Positions 1 to 7,516 of a stretch of DNA of 11,233 nt are shown in pieces. Origin of the DNA: an uncultured Thermoleophilia bacterium (lineage in GTDB: Bacteria > Actinomycetota > Thermoleophilia > UBA2241). Both the position numbers and the translations under genes were made by a program. Numbering within the stretch: position 1 is the stretch's first letter; each line of letters begins with the position of its first letter. The stretch spans positions 1 to 11,233 of the forward strand of contig CAIWHY010000511.1 in NCBI GenBank assembly GCA_903912585.1, in the 5' to 3' direction. The notes below the pieces were generated by a model. It did not search any database, had not been told where the DNA came from, and was given only the letters and a program-made list of their open reading frames with translations.

Positions 1-1655
1 GCGCCCGTGCAGGCGAGAAGATCGTCACGCTCGACGGCGTGGAGCGCACGCTCGACGGCGAGATGCTGGTGATCGCCGACGTGGCGAAGCCGCTGGTCAT
101 CGCCGGCGTGTTCGGCGCCGCCGACGCGGAAGTCGATGCGCGGACCACCGACCTGGTACTGGAGGCCGCCAACTTCAGCGGTCCGAGCATCCTGCGCACC
201 GAGCTGCACACCGGCATCCGCAGCGAGGCGAGCAACCGCTTCGAGAAGGGCCTCGATGCGGAACTGGTGCCCGGCGGCCTGGCGTTTGCGACGCGGCTCT
301 TCGAGGAGCTGTGCGGCGGGGTCGTGGCGCCGGGAACGGTCGACGTCGCCGGCGAGCCGCCGGCGCCGCGCAAGCTGCGCTTCCGGCCGGCCAAAGCCGA
401 CGCCCTGCTCGGCTACGCCGTGCCGGCCGCCGAACAGGCGGCGATCCTGCGCCGGCTCGAGTGCGCGATCGACGAGGCCGGTCAGGCCGCGTCTGCGTCG
501 TCTGCCGGGCTTCCGGGATCGTCCAGCGCCGAGTGGACGGTCACTCCACCGAGCTTCCGCCCGGACCTCGTGCGCGAGGTCGACCTCATCGAAGAGGTCG
601 GGCGGATCTCGGGCTACGACCGGGCGACCGAGACGCTGCCCGCCCACCGCACCGCCGGAGGGCTGACCGGGCCGCAGCAGGTGCGGCGCGCCGTGCGGCG
701 CGCCCTGGCCGGCTGCGGCCTCGACGAAGTCATCACCTACTCGTTCATCGCGCCCGACGCGCTGGCGCCGCTCGGCCTGCCCGAAGGCGACGTCCGGCTG
801 CGCCCGGTGCGCCTGAGCAACCCCATGAGCGTGGAGCAGTCCGTGATGCGCACGATGCTGCTGCCGGGCCTCCTGGGCGCGGTGCGCGACAACCTGTCGC
901 GCCTCAACGCGCCGCCCAGCATCTTCGAGCTCGGCAAGGTCTACCTGTGGGACGACGAGGTCGTCGCGGCGCCGGCACACGCGGCCGAGCCCGGCGCCGT
1001 CCTCCCGCACGAGCCGGAGGCTCTTGGGATCGTGATCGCCGGTCCGCTGCAGCCCGAAAGCTGGACCGCGGCCCCTCGCCCGGCCGGCTTCTTCGCCCTC
1101 AAGGGCGTCGTCGAGGCCACGCTCGGCGCCCTGGGCCTCGAAGCCGAGTTCGTGGCGCTCGGTGAGTCGGCCGCGGACTTCCCGTACCTGCATCCCGGCA
1201 AGTCGGCCACGGTCTTGCTGCCCGGGGCCGGCGGTGTCGGCGTGGCGGGCATGCTGCGGCCGGACGTCGCCGCGGGCTACGGCGTGGAGGACGTCGAGGT
1301 CTACGTCGCGATGCTGGCGCTCGACCGCATCGCCGCGTTCGCCCTGCCGACACCGGCGTTCGAGGATCTCGGCTCCTACCCGCCGGCGAACCAGGACCTG
1401 GCCGTGGTGGTCGGCCGCGACGCGACCGCCGACGCCGTGGTCGCGGTCGCGCGCCGCGCCGGCGGCAAGCTCGTGCGCAGCGTGCGCGTCTTCGACGTCT
1501 ACGAGGGCGACCAGGTGGCCGCCGACAAGCGCTCGCTGGCGCTGCGCGTCGTGATGCGCTCGCCAGAGCGCACGCTGGGCGAGAAGGACATCGCGACCGT
1601 GCGCGCCAGGATACTCACCGCGCTGGAGCGCGAGCTCGCGGCGACGCTGCGCTGA
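1..1655 (+). CDS. pheT: Phenylalanine--tRNA ligase beta subunit, 5'-truncated
   Basis: Cytoplasmic PheT forms an alpha2-beta2 enzyme with PheS that charges tRNA-Phe; the beta subunit carries editing and tRNA-binding domains. The frame is open from base 3, before the first in-frame GTG (39), so the gene runs off the left edge. About 550 residues remain of a usual ~800. Visible in order: the B3/B4 editing region (ending in SEASNRFEKGLD), the B5 region with TPPSFRPDLVREVDLIEEV and GRISGYD, the synthetase-like core, and a complete C-terminal ferredoxin-fold anticodon-binding domain (NQDLAVVV, FDVYEGDQV, RSPERTLGEKD). A short Ala/Ser-rich linker lies near bases 480-530. pheS presumably lies just outside the window. 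A perfect 8-bp hairpin with the stop codon in its loop marks the 3' end. Family assignment is secure; only the 5' end is unknown. Confidence 0.97.
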   Translation, partial: ARAGEKIVTLDGVERTLDGEMLVIADVAKPLVIAGVFGAADAEVDARTTDLVLEAANFSGPSILRTELHTGIRSEASNRFEKGLDAELVPGGLAFATRLFEELCGGVVAPGTVDVAGEPPAPRKLRFRPAKADALLGYAVPAAEQAAILRRLECAIDEAGQAASASSAGLPGSSSAEWTVTPPSFRPDLVREVDLIEEVGRISGYDRATETLPAHRTAGGLTGPQQVRRAVRRALAGCGLDEVITYSFIAPDALAPLGLPEGDVRLRPVRLSNPMSVEQSVMRTMLLPGLLGAVRDNLSRLNAPPSIFELGKVYLWDDEVVAAPAHAAEPGAVLPHEPEALGIVIAGPLQPESWTAAPRPAGFFALKGVVEATLGALGLEAEFVALGESAADFPYLHPGKSATVLLPGAGGVGVAGMLRPDVAAGYGVEDVEVYVAMLALDRIAAFALPTPAFEDLGSYPPANQDLAVVVGRDATADAVVAVARRAGGKLVRSVRVFDVYEGDQVAADKRSLALRVVMRSPERTLGEKDIATVRARILTALERELAATLR

Positions 1656-1664
1656 CGCGCAGCG
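1645..1664 (+). other. Perfect hairpin enclosing the pheT stop codon
   Basis: CGCTGCGC (1645-1652) pairs exactly with GCGCAGCG (1657-1664). The loop is TGAC, and its first three bases are the pheT stop. There is no T tract after it, so it is not a typical intrinsic terminator. It could protect or process the 3' end of the pheT message, or be chance at this GC content. Confidence 0.35.
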
Positions 1665-1684
1665 CACGCGGCGTGGTGGAGACG

Positions 1685-1722
1685 GGCGGGGAGGCCGCAG
1701 GCAGCCGCCCCGCCGCGCTTTT
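1685..1722 (+). terminator. Possible intrinsic terminator after pheT
   Basis: GGCGGGG (1685-1691) pairs with CCCCGCC (1708-1714). Inside, GGC (1693-1695) pairs with GCC (1704-1706), leaving an 8-base loop. A short TTTT follows at 1719-1722, four bases after the stem. A competing smaller hairpin, GCCGCG/CGCGGC (1712-1717 with 1723-1728), would have the T's in its loop. The location between pheT and a fresh promoter fits termination, but the T tract is weak. Confidence 0.4.
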
Positions 1723-1749
1723 CGCGGCCGCCTCCGCGCGCTTGCGGCG

Positions 1750-1793
1750 TGCATATTCTGCACCAATCGAACTCACGATTTGCATCATCTGCA
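1750..1793 (+). promoter_or_regulatory. Pair of ARG-box-like ArgR operators
   Basis: Two 13-bp imperfect palindromes, TGCATATTCTGCA (1750-1762) and TGCATCATCTGCA (1781-1793), agree at 11 of 13 positions. Their centres are 31 bp apart, about three helical turns, so they sit on one face of the helix. ARG boxes are AT-rich palindromes read by ArgR, and TGCAT-type half sites are expected in actinobacteria. The second copy overlaps the -35 of the adjacent promoter, so bound ArgR should block RNA polymerase. A matching 9-mer, TGCATATTC, recurs upstream of argR at 3283. Binding by ArgR is inferred, not shown. Confidence 0.65.
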
Positions 1794-1808
1794 TCTGCTG
1801 GGTATAGT
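1780..1808 (+). promoter_or_regulatory. Promoter of the arg operon
   Basis: The -35 candidate TTGCAT (1780-1785) and the -10 TATAGT (1803-1808, 5 of 6 matches to TATAAT) are 17 bp apart. This is an AT-rich island in very GC-rich sequence, just downstream of pheT. The -35 is embedded in the second ARG-box palindrome. Transcription would start near 1814-1816, only a few bases before the ATG at 1818. Confidence 0.55.
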
Positions 1809-1817
1809 TCGCGGACG

Positions 1818-1946
1818 ATGAGCAGCGCGACGACCAAGACGATCCTTCTCCAGGACCGCCCCGACGCGGGCCACACGCGCTGCTCCGCCCAACGCGCCCG
1901 ACGTGCACGACGCACGCCGGCCGGTGGGCGCACCAGTCTGCTCTAG
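1818..1946 (+). CDS. Possible Arg-rich leader peptide of the arg operon (42 aa)
   Basis: An ATG at 1818 lies about 10 bases after the -10, so the message would be nearly leaderless; there is no good Shine-Dalgarno (only GGA at 1813-1815). It encodes 42 residues, eight of them Arg. Codons 26-32 (1893-1913) read Arg-Ala-Arg-Arg-Ala-Arg-Arg and include two CGA codons and a CGT, less favoured in GC-rich genomes. The TAG (1944-1946) falls inside a hairpin at 1935-1971. Position, Arg run and hairpin together suggest translational sensing of arginyl-tRNA. The caution is strong: wrong-frame translations at this GC content are routinely Arg-rich. I recognise no family. Confidence 0.3.
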   Translation: MSSATTKTILLQDRPDAGHTRCSAQRARRARRTPAGGRTSLL

Positions 1947-1971
1947 TTCGAGCTTCTCGCTCGGGCAGACT
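1935..1971 (+). other. Two-part hairpin at the end of the leader ORF
   Basis: AGTCTGC (1935-1941) pairs exactly with GCAGACT (1965-1971). Inside it, CGAGC (1949-1953) pairs with GCTCG (1959-1963) around the loop TTCTC. A 6-base bulge on the left arm holds the leader's TAG. No T tract follows, so this is not a canonical terminator. It could be a regulatory stem, or act with Rho. Upstream, GCGCCC (1894-1899, within the Arg codons) can pair with GGGCGC (1926-1931), and GGTG (1923-1926) with CACC (1931-1934), giving a chance of alternative folds. Bases 1972-2032 hold nothing I recognise. Confidence 0.4.
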
Positions 1972-2042
1972 CCCGCATCCAGCCCTCCGCCGGCGCATCA
2001 CCCTCGTCCCGACTCGATCCCGACGTGCACCCGGAGCGCCTC

Positions 2043-2351
2043 ATGACACCCACCACCTGCGTACAGACTCTCGAGACAGCCTCAGCGCCTGCCGACCTCG
2101 AATCTTGCGCCTCGGCCGGGGTGGGCGGCGTGGAGGTCGTCTTCGTCAGCACGCCGCACGGCGACGCGGCGCCGGTGCTTGGGCGCCACCTCGACGACGG
2201 TGCCGGCGTGACCGACCTCAGCGCCGACTTCCGGTTCTTTGCGGACGCCTTCGCCGGGGGGCACGGGCAGCACCCGCATCCCGAGCTGCTGCCCGCCGCG
2301 GGCGGCCTCACCCACGACTACATCACCCTCAACGCGGAGTACTCCACATGA
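2043..2351 (+). pseudogene. argC fragment fused in frame to the argJ 3' end
   Basis: ATG at 2043 has GGAG (2033-2036) six bases upstream and opens 102 codons. Residues from about 28 on match the middle of ArgC (N-acetyl-gamma-glutamyl-phosphate reductase): VEVVFVSTPHGDAAPVL, then GVTDLSADFRF and HPHPELL. The end, GGLTHDYITLNAEYST, instead looks like the C-terminus of ArgJ (ornithine acetyltransferase), where CDLT-x-Y-x-x-INAEYRT-type endings are usual. The ArgC Rossmann start (GxSGYxG), catalytic Cys domain and almost all of ArgJ are absent, so neither activity is expected. The likely junction is near 2291-2307, at a GC-rich inverted repeat (GCCCGC/GCGGGC). The TGA overlaps the argB ATG (ATGA), as a true argJ stop would. 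The gene may survive as a translated leader for argB. The argC match is clear; the argJ tail rests on a short motif. Confidence 0.72.
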
Positions 2352-3223
2352 CCGTTCGTCACCAGAAGACCGTCAAGACCCTGATCGAGGCGATGCCCTA
2401 CATCCGTTGCTTCTGGGGCACGACAGTCGTGCTCAAGTACGGCGGCGCGGCGATGACGTCGCCGCGCCTGCAGGAGCAGTTCGCCGAGGACGTCGTGTTG
2501 CTGCGGCTCGTCGGCATGAAGCCGGTCGTCGTGCACGGCGGCGGCCCCCAGATCAGCACGCACATGAAGAGGCTCGGCATGATGCCTGCCTTCGTGGACG
2601 GACAGCGCATCACCGACGAGGCGACGATGGAGGTCGCCAAGATGGTGCTGGTCGGCAAGGTCAACAAGGAGATCGTCGGCCTCATCAACCGGCACGGCGG
2701 CACGGCCGTGGGCATCTCCGGGGAGGACGGCAGGCTCCTTCAGGTGGCGCCCAAGCAGCATGTCGACGAGGCCGGCAACGAGGTCGACCTGGGCTTCGTC
2801 GGCGAGGTGACGGAGGTCAACGCCGACGTCCTCGACCTCTTGGCCGAGGCCAACATCCCGGTTGTGGCGAGCGTCGGCGCGGACGCCTCGGGCCAGGCCT
2901 ACAACGTCAACGCCGACGCCGTCGCCGGCGAGCTGGCGGCGGCGCTCGGCGCCGAGAAGATCATCTTCCTGACCGACATCGACGGCATCTACGAGGGCCA
3001 GGACGCCGACTTGACGCCGGTCTCCGAGTGCGACCTCGCGTACCTCGGCGCACTGGTGGCCGCCGGCCGCGTCGCCGGCGGCATGCTCCCCAAGGCGGCC
3101 GCCGCGCGCCGCGCGCTCGAGGCCGGCGTGAGCAGTGCCCACGTCATCGACGGCCGCGTCGAGCACGCCGTGCTGCTCGAGATCCTCACCGACGCCGGCT
3201 GCGGCACCAAGGTGACGGCGTGA
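2348..3223 (+). CDS. argB: Acetylglutamate kinase
   Basis: ArgB phosphorylates N-acetylglutamate with ATP, the second step of ornithine synthesis in the cytoplasm. The 291-residue product has the amino-acid-kinase fold: KYGG (30-33), AEDVVLLRLVGM (46-57), VVVHGGGPQIS (60-70), then a NVNADAVAGELA substrate/nucleotide region, FLTDIDGIY, and GGMLPKA. An N-terminal helix (KTVKTLIEAMPYI) and the ending HVIDGRVEHAVLLEILTD resemble arginine-inhibited hexameric kinases, so feedback inhibition by arginine is likely. The ATG was chosen for GGAG eight bases upstream (2336-2339), the match to family length, and the ATGA overlap with the argC-argJ remnant, which implies translational coupling. The usual Asn of KYGGNAM is Ala here. 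Its TGA overlaps a GTG at 3220 that stays open into argR. Confidence 0.97.
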   Translation: MTVRHQKTVKTLIEAMPYIRCFWGTTVVLKYGGAAMTSPRLQEQFAEDVVLLRLVGMKPVVVHGGGPQISTHMKRLGMMPAFVDGQRITDEATMEVAKMVLVGKVNKEIVGLINRHGGTAVGISGEDGRLLQVAPKQHVDEAGNEVDLGFVGEVTEVNADVLDLLAEANIPVVASVGADASGQAYNVNADAVAGELAAALGAEKIIFLTDIDGIYEGQDADLTPVSECDLAYLGALVAAGRVAGGMLPKAAAARRALEAGVSSAHVIDGRVEHAVLLEILTDAGCGTKVTA

Positions 3224-3281
3224 GCGCCGCGGCTCAGGCTCTCCCGTGCACCGGCGAGGCTCTGCCGAGGGTGCCTGACTG

Positions 3282-3317
3282 TTGCATATTCCGGCTAGGT
3301 GTGGTGTATTCTATGCA
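3282..3317 (+). promoter_or_regulatory. argR promoter with ARG-box-like operator
   Basis: An AT-rich island between argB and argR holds TGCATATTCCGGC (3283-3295), which shares its first nine bases with the box at 1750, and the imperfect palindrome TGTATTCTATGCA (3305-3317). Their centres are 22 bp apart, close to the spacing of paired ARG boxes in other bacteria. TGCATA (3283-3288) and TATGCA (3312-3317) form an exact inverted pair. A promoter fits as TTGCAT (3282-3287) with TGTATT (3305-3310) at 17 bp, or with TATTCT (3307-3312) at 19 bp. ArgR autoregulation, and control of argG/argH, is the inference. Confidence 0.5.
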
Positions 3318-3387
3318 GCGTTCTCTGGCGCGTTCCACGCTCGGGGGCGGCACGCGGCCGGCACACTCGCAGGGGGGAACGATCGCC

Positions 3388-3864
3388 GTGAGGAATCCCG
3401 CACTGATGGGCAAGACCGAGCGCCAGCGCCTCATTCAGACCGTGGTGCAGCAGCGCGAGGTGGCCACCCAGCGCGAACTGGTGAGCTCGCTCAGCGCGCT
3501 CGGCTGCGAGGTCACGCAGGCCACGGTCTCGCGCGACATCCGCGAGCTCGACCTGCAGAAGGTCCGCACGCACCTCGGCCGCGCGAAGTACGTGCTCAGC
3601 TCCCGCGAGCGGCCCAAGGAACCGGAGCAGGCGGCGCGCCACGTGCTGCGCGATTTCGCGCGCTCCACGCGCGTCTCGCAGCAGTTGCTCGTGGTGCGCT
3701 GCGAGATCGGCACGGCGTCCACGGTCGCCCGGCAGATCGACAATCTCAACAACACTGACGTCGTCGGCACCGTCGCCGGCGACGACACCTTCCTCATCGT
3801 CCTGGACACGGTCGAGAAGGCGCAGGCGATGAAGCGCTACGTCGACCGTCTCCGAGAGGCCTAA
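3388..3864 (+). CDS. argR: Arginine repressor ArgR
   Basis: ArgR is a hexameric DNA-binding protein that uses L-arginine as co-repressor of arginine biosynthesis genes. The 158-residue product has an N-terminal winged helix (RQRLIQTVV, then the recognition segment TQATVSRDIREL, residues 43-54, with the conserved Ser-Arg at 48-49). The C-terminal arginine-binding and oligomerisation domain contains NNTDVVGTVAGDDTFLIVL, with the Asp pair at 132-133 that normally contacts arginine. I chose the GTG at 3388 because a strong G-rich Shine-Dalgarno (3371-3378) lies about ten bases upstream. The ATG at 3406 (152 aa) is a fair alternative with a weaker site. In the conserved cluster argD and argF would precede it; neither is here. 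Likely targets are the ARG boxes at 1750-1793 and 3283-3317. Confidence 0.95.
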   Translation: MRNPALMGKTERQRLIQTVVQQREVATQRELVSSLSALGCEVTQATVSRDIRELDLQKVRTHLGRAKYVLSSRERPKEPEQAARHVLRDFARSTRVSQQLLVVRCEIGTASTVARQIDNLNNTDVVGTVAGDDTFLIVLDTVEKAQAMKRYVDRLREA

Positions 3865-3884
3865 CGCTCGGGCACCCCTTTGCG

Positions 3885-3917
3885 CGCCCGCCAGAACTGC
3901 CTGAGGCTCGGCGGGCG
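3885..3917 (+). other. Hairpin between argR and argG
   Basis: CGCCCGCC (3885-3892) pairs with GGCGGGCG (3910-3917). Inside, GCC (3899-3901) can pair with GGC (3905-3907). No T tract follows. It may be a processing or partial termination signal that sets argR apart from argG. The 110-bp gap has no TGCAT element and no promoter I can support. Confidence 0.3.
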
Positions 3918-3974
3918 GCTACGCCGCGCCGGCCCTCCCCATCCGTCCAGCGCAAGACTCAAGGAGCACCGATC

Positions 3975-5234
3975 GTGACTACCGACGCACCCAACGGCAC
4001 CGTCGTCCTCGCCTACTCCGGCGGCCTCGACACGTCCGCCCTCATCCCCTGGCTCAAGGAGAAGTACGGCTACGATGTGGTGGCCTGCCTCGTCGACCTC
4101 GGGCGCGTGAAGGGCATCCCGGCGATCATGGAACGCGCCAAGGCCGCGGGCGCCATCGACGCCGTCGCCATCGATGCCAAGGAGGAGTTCGCCGAGCACC
4201 ACTGCCTGCCCGCGCTCATGGCGAACGCGCTCTACGAGGACAAGTACCCGCTCTCCACGGCCATCGGCCGCCCCGTTATCGCCAAGAAGCTGGTGGAGAC
4301 GGCGCACAAGTACGGCGCCACCGCCGTCGCGCACGGGTGCACCGGCAAGGGCAACGACCAGGTGCGCATCGACATCGGCGTGCGGGCCCTCGACCCCAAC
4401 CTGACCATCATCGCGCCGGCGCGGGCCGCCGACTGGCCCAGCCGTGAGGAACTGCTCGACTACGTTGCCGCCCACGACATCCCGGTCAACCTCACCAAGA
4501 AGAGCCCCTACTCGATCGACGAGAACATGTGGGGGCGCAGCAACGAGTGCGGCGTGCTCGAGGACCCCTGGGTCGCGCCGCCGGAGGACGCCTTCCAGTT
4601 CGTCGCCAGCGCGGCCGACGCCCCCGGCGAGCCCCAGCACGTCGTCGTCAGCTTCGAAAAGGGCAAGCCGGTGGCGCTCGACGGCAAGCCCATGGGCATG
4701 GTCGAGCTCATCGAGGCGATCGACGCGATCGGCAACCGGCACGGCTTCGGCCGCGTCGACATGATCGAGAATCGCCTCGTCGGCATCAAGAGCCGTGAGG
4801 TCTACGAGGTGGCGGGAGCCTTGGCGCTCATCACCGCCCACCGGGAGCTCGAGGACCTCGTGCTCACGCGCGACCTCCTCCACTTCAAGCGCACCATCGA
4901 GAGCAAGCTCTCGGACATGATCTACGAGGGCCAGTGGTTCGATCCGCTCACGGAGGCCTGCAAGGCGTTCCTCTTCCAGAGCCAGGAGCGCGTGACCGGC
5001 GACATCCGCCTGAAGTTCTACAAGGGCGGCTGCGTGGCCGACGGCCGCCGCAGCGACTTCTCCCTGTACAGCTACAAGCTGGCGACGTACTCGAAGGAGG
5101 ACGAGTTCTCGCACGAGGCCGCCGCCGGGTTCATCCAGCTGTGGGGGCTGCCGATCGAGGTGTGGGCGCGGGTCGGCAAGGAACACCACATGATGAAGGA
5201 GCTCGAGGACGAGGCCGTCTCCGAGCCCATATGA
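3975..5234 (+). CDS. argG: Argininosuccinate synthase
   Basis: ArgG joins citrulline and aspartate using ATP, the first of two steps from citrulline to arginine. The product is 419 residues, normal for the family. The N-type ATP pyrophosphatase loop SGGLDTS is at 15-21. AHGCTGKGNDQVR at 119-131 is the substrate-binding signature. Later, KSPYSIDENMWGRSNECG and the multimer-forming C-terminal domain (ESKLSDMIYEGQWFDPL, then FKRTIESKL just before) are present. The GTG start is supported by AAGGAG at 3961-3966, eight bases upstream. One oddity: the segment after the first strands reads VDLGRVKG where most family members have a Gln after the Gly (VDVGQ). It is followed by an unusual 90-bp spacer to argH. 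Confidence 0.97.
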   Translation: MTTDAPNGTVVLAYSGGLDTSALIPWLKEKYGYDVVACLVDLGRVKGIPAIMERAKAAGAIDAVAIDAKEEFAEHHCLPALMANALYEDKYPLSTAIGRPVIAKKLVETAHKYGATAVAHGCTGKGNDQVRIDIGVRALDPNLTIIAPARAADWPSREELLDYVAAHDIPVNLTKKSPYSIDENMWGRSNECGVLEDPWVAPPEDAFQFVASAADAPGEPQHVVVSFEKGKPVALDGKPMGMVELIEAIDAIGNRHGFGRVDMIENRLVGIKSREVYEVAGALALITAHRELEDLVLTRDLLHFKRTIESKLSDMIYEGQWFDPLTEACKAFLFQSQERVTGDIRLKFYKGGCVADGRRSDFSLYSYKLATYSKEDEFSHEAAAGFIQLWGLPIEVWARVGKEHHMMKELEDEAVSEPI

Positions 5235-5282
5235 TGCGGTCGTGACGGCAAGCTGACAGATGAGCAGGCGCGGACGAGAAGG

Positions 5283-5324
5283 CAGGCAGTATGACGGAGC
5301 GGGGCGCATGACGGAGCAGGCAGC

Positions 5325-5333
<9 letters not shown>
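5283..5333 (+). repeat. Three tandem 17-bp start modules before argH
   Basis: Copies are 5283-5299, 5300-5316 and 5317-5333. Each has ATGACGG(A/G)(G/C) at its end, so ATGs fall at 5291, 5308 and 5325. Each ATG has a purine-rich site eight bases upstream: AAGG (5279-5282), GGAG (5296-5299) and GGAG (5313-5316). Because 17 is not a multiple of three, the ATGs are in three frames. The first opens MTERGA and stops on the second ATG (ATGA); the second opens MTEQAA and stops on the third (ATGA). Only the third continues into argH. Reinitiation through the series is plausible. Confidence 0.7.
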
Positions 5334-6710
<1,377 letters not shown>

Positions 6711-6743
6711 GATGCGTGCTTTGGCCGCCGAGGAGCTGACGCC

Positions 6744-7367
6744 ATGAATGCGGCGTCGCCGGCGCCGGACTCGGCGCTCCCGGCTCCCGTCGGCCAGGAC
6801 TTCTTCGCGCGTTCCGCCCTGGACGTGGCGCGCGACCTCATCGGTTGCACCTTCCTCTGCGACGGAGCCGGCGGCCGCATCGTCGAGACCGAGGCCTACC
6901 GTCAGGACGACCCCTGCTGCCACGGCTACCGTGGCCAGACGGCGCGCAACGCCGTGCTCTTCGGTCCGCCCGGCCACCTCTACGTGTACTTCACTTACGG
7001 CATGCACTTCTGCGCCAACACGGTGTGCGAAGAGGAGGGAGTCGCCGCGGGCGTGCTGCTGCGCGCGCTGGAGCCGGAGCACGACGTAGAGGCGATGAGC
7101 GCCCGCCGCGGCGTCCGCGAGCCGCGCCTGATCGCCTCCGGCCCGGCGCGTCTCGCCCAGGCGCTCGGGATCGCCCGCCAACAGAACGGCCTGCCGGTGT
7201 GGGAGCCGCCGCTGGCGATCCTCCCGCGGCCGGCCGGCGCGGCGGAGCCGCGCCTCGTCGCCACGGCGCGCATCGGCGTCCGCGGCGGCGACCAGAAGCC
7301 CTGGCGGTTCGTCGCCGCCGACAGCCGCTTCCTCTCCCGTCCGCTGCCGCGCGGCGCGCGGGGCTGA
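6744..7367 (+). CDS. mpg: 3-methyladenine DNA glycosylase (AAG/MPG family)
   Basis: This family removes alkylated or deaminated purines from DNA, such as 3-methyladenine and hypoxanthine, leaving abasic sites for base-excision repair. The 207-residue product has the family marks: ARSALDVARDLIG, IVETEAY with Glu50 at the position of the human catalytic Glu125 and Tyr52 at Tyr127, His60 at His136, RNAVLFGPPGHLYVYFTYGMHFC, a VLLRALEP strand, SGPARLAQALGI, and RIGV near the end with PWRF. Start ATG 6744 has AGGAG (6731-6735) eight bases upstream. It lies 33 bp after argH and is probably cotranscribed; mpg near the arg cluster is known from other actinobacteria. It has no arginine role. Confidence 0.95.
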   Translation: MNAASPAPDSALPAPVGQDFFARSALDVARDLIGCTFLCDGAGGRIVETEAYRQDDPCCHGYRGQTARNAVLFGPPGHLYVYFTYGMHFCANTVCEEEGVAAGVLLRALEPEHDVEAMSARRGVREPRLIASGPARLAQALGIARQQNGLPVWEPPLAILPRPAGAAEPRLVATARIGVRGGDQKPWRFVAADSRFLSRPLPRGARG

Positions 7368-7374
7368 CGCGCCC

Positions 7375-7434
7375 GCCTTCTGAGCCGCGGACCGGCCCTC
7401 GCAGCCGCGCCCCTGCCTTCGGAGCCGCCGCGCA
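7375..7434 (+). repeat. Degenerate 20-bp triple repeat after mpg
   Basis: Copies begin at 7375, 7395 and 7415. Their first 14 bases are GCCTTCTGAGCCGC, GCCCTCGCAGCCGC and GCCTTCGGAGCCGC; copies one and three differ at one base. The 20-bp period is close to two helical turns. The rest of each unit is poorly conserved. It may be a protein-binding array or GC-rich drift. Confidence 0.35.
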
Positions 7435-7458
7435 CCCGCCGGCGCCAGCTCTTCGCAG

Positions 7459-7487
7459 GTGACCTCCCAGTGCGCTTGGGTAAGAAT
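7459..7487 (+). promoter_or_regulatory. Weak candidate promoter for the NIF3-U32 unit
   Basis: GTGACC (7459-7464, four of six to TTGACA) and AAGAAT (7482-7487, four of six to TATAAT) are 17 bp apart in the 149-bp gap before the NIF3-like gene. TAAGAAT is the only AT-rich stretch in the gap. The assignment is tentative. Confidence 0.3.
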
Positions 7488-7516
7488 AGGGCGCCATCGC
7501 CGATGAAAGGACCATC

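Noticed and set aside
1935..1971. Calling the leader hairpin a canonical intrinsic terminator
   Set aside because: The stem is good, but the following bases (CCCGCATCC) contain no T tract.
3220..3387. N-terminal extension of ArgR from the GTG overlapping the argB stop
   Set aside because: ArgR has a normal length from 3388 or 3406. The extension would run through the promoter and ARG boxes and resembles no known domain, though it is noted as a possible remnant.
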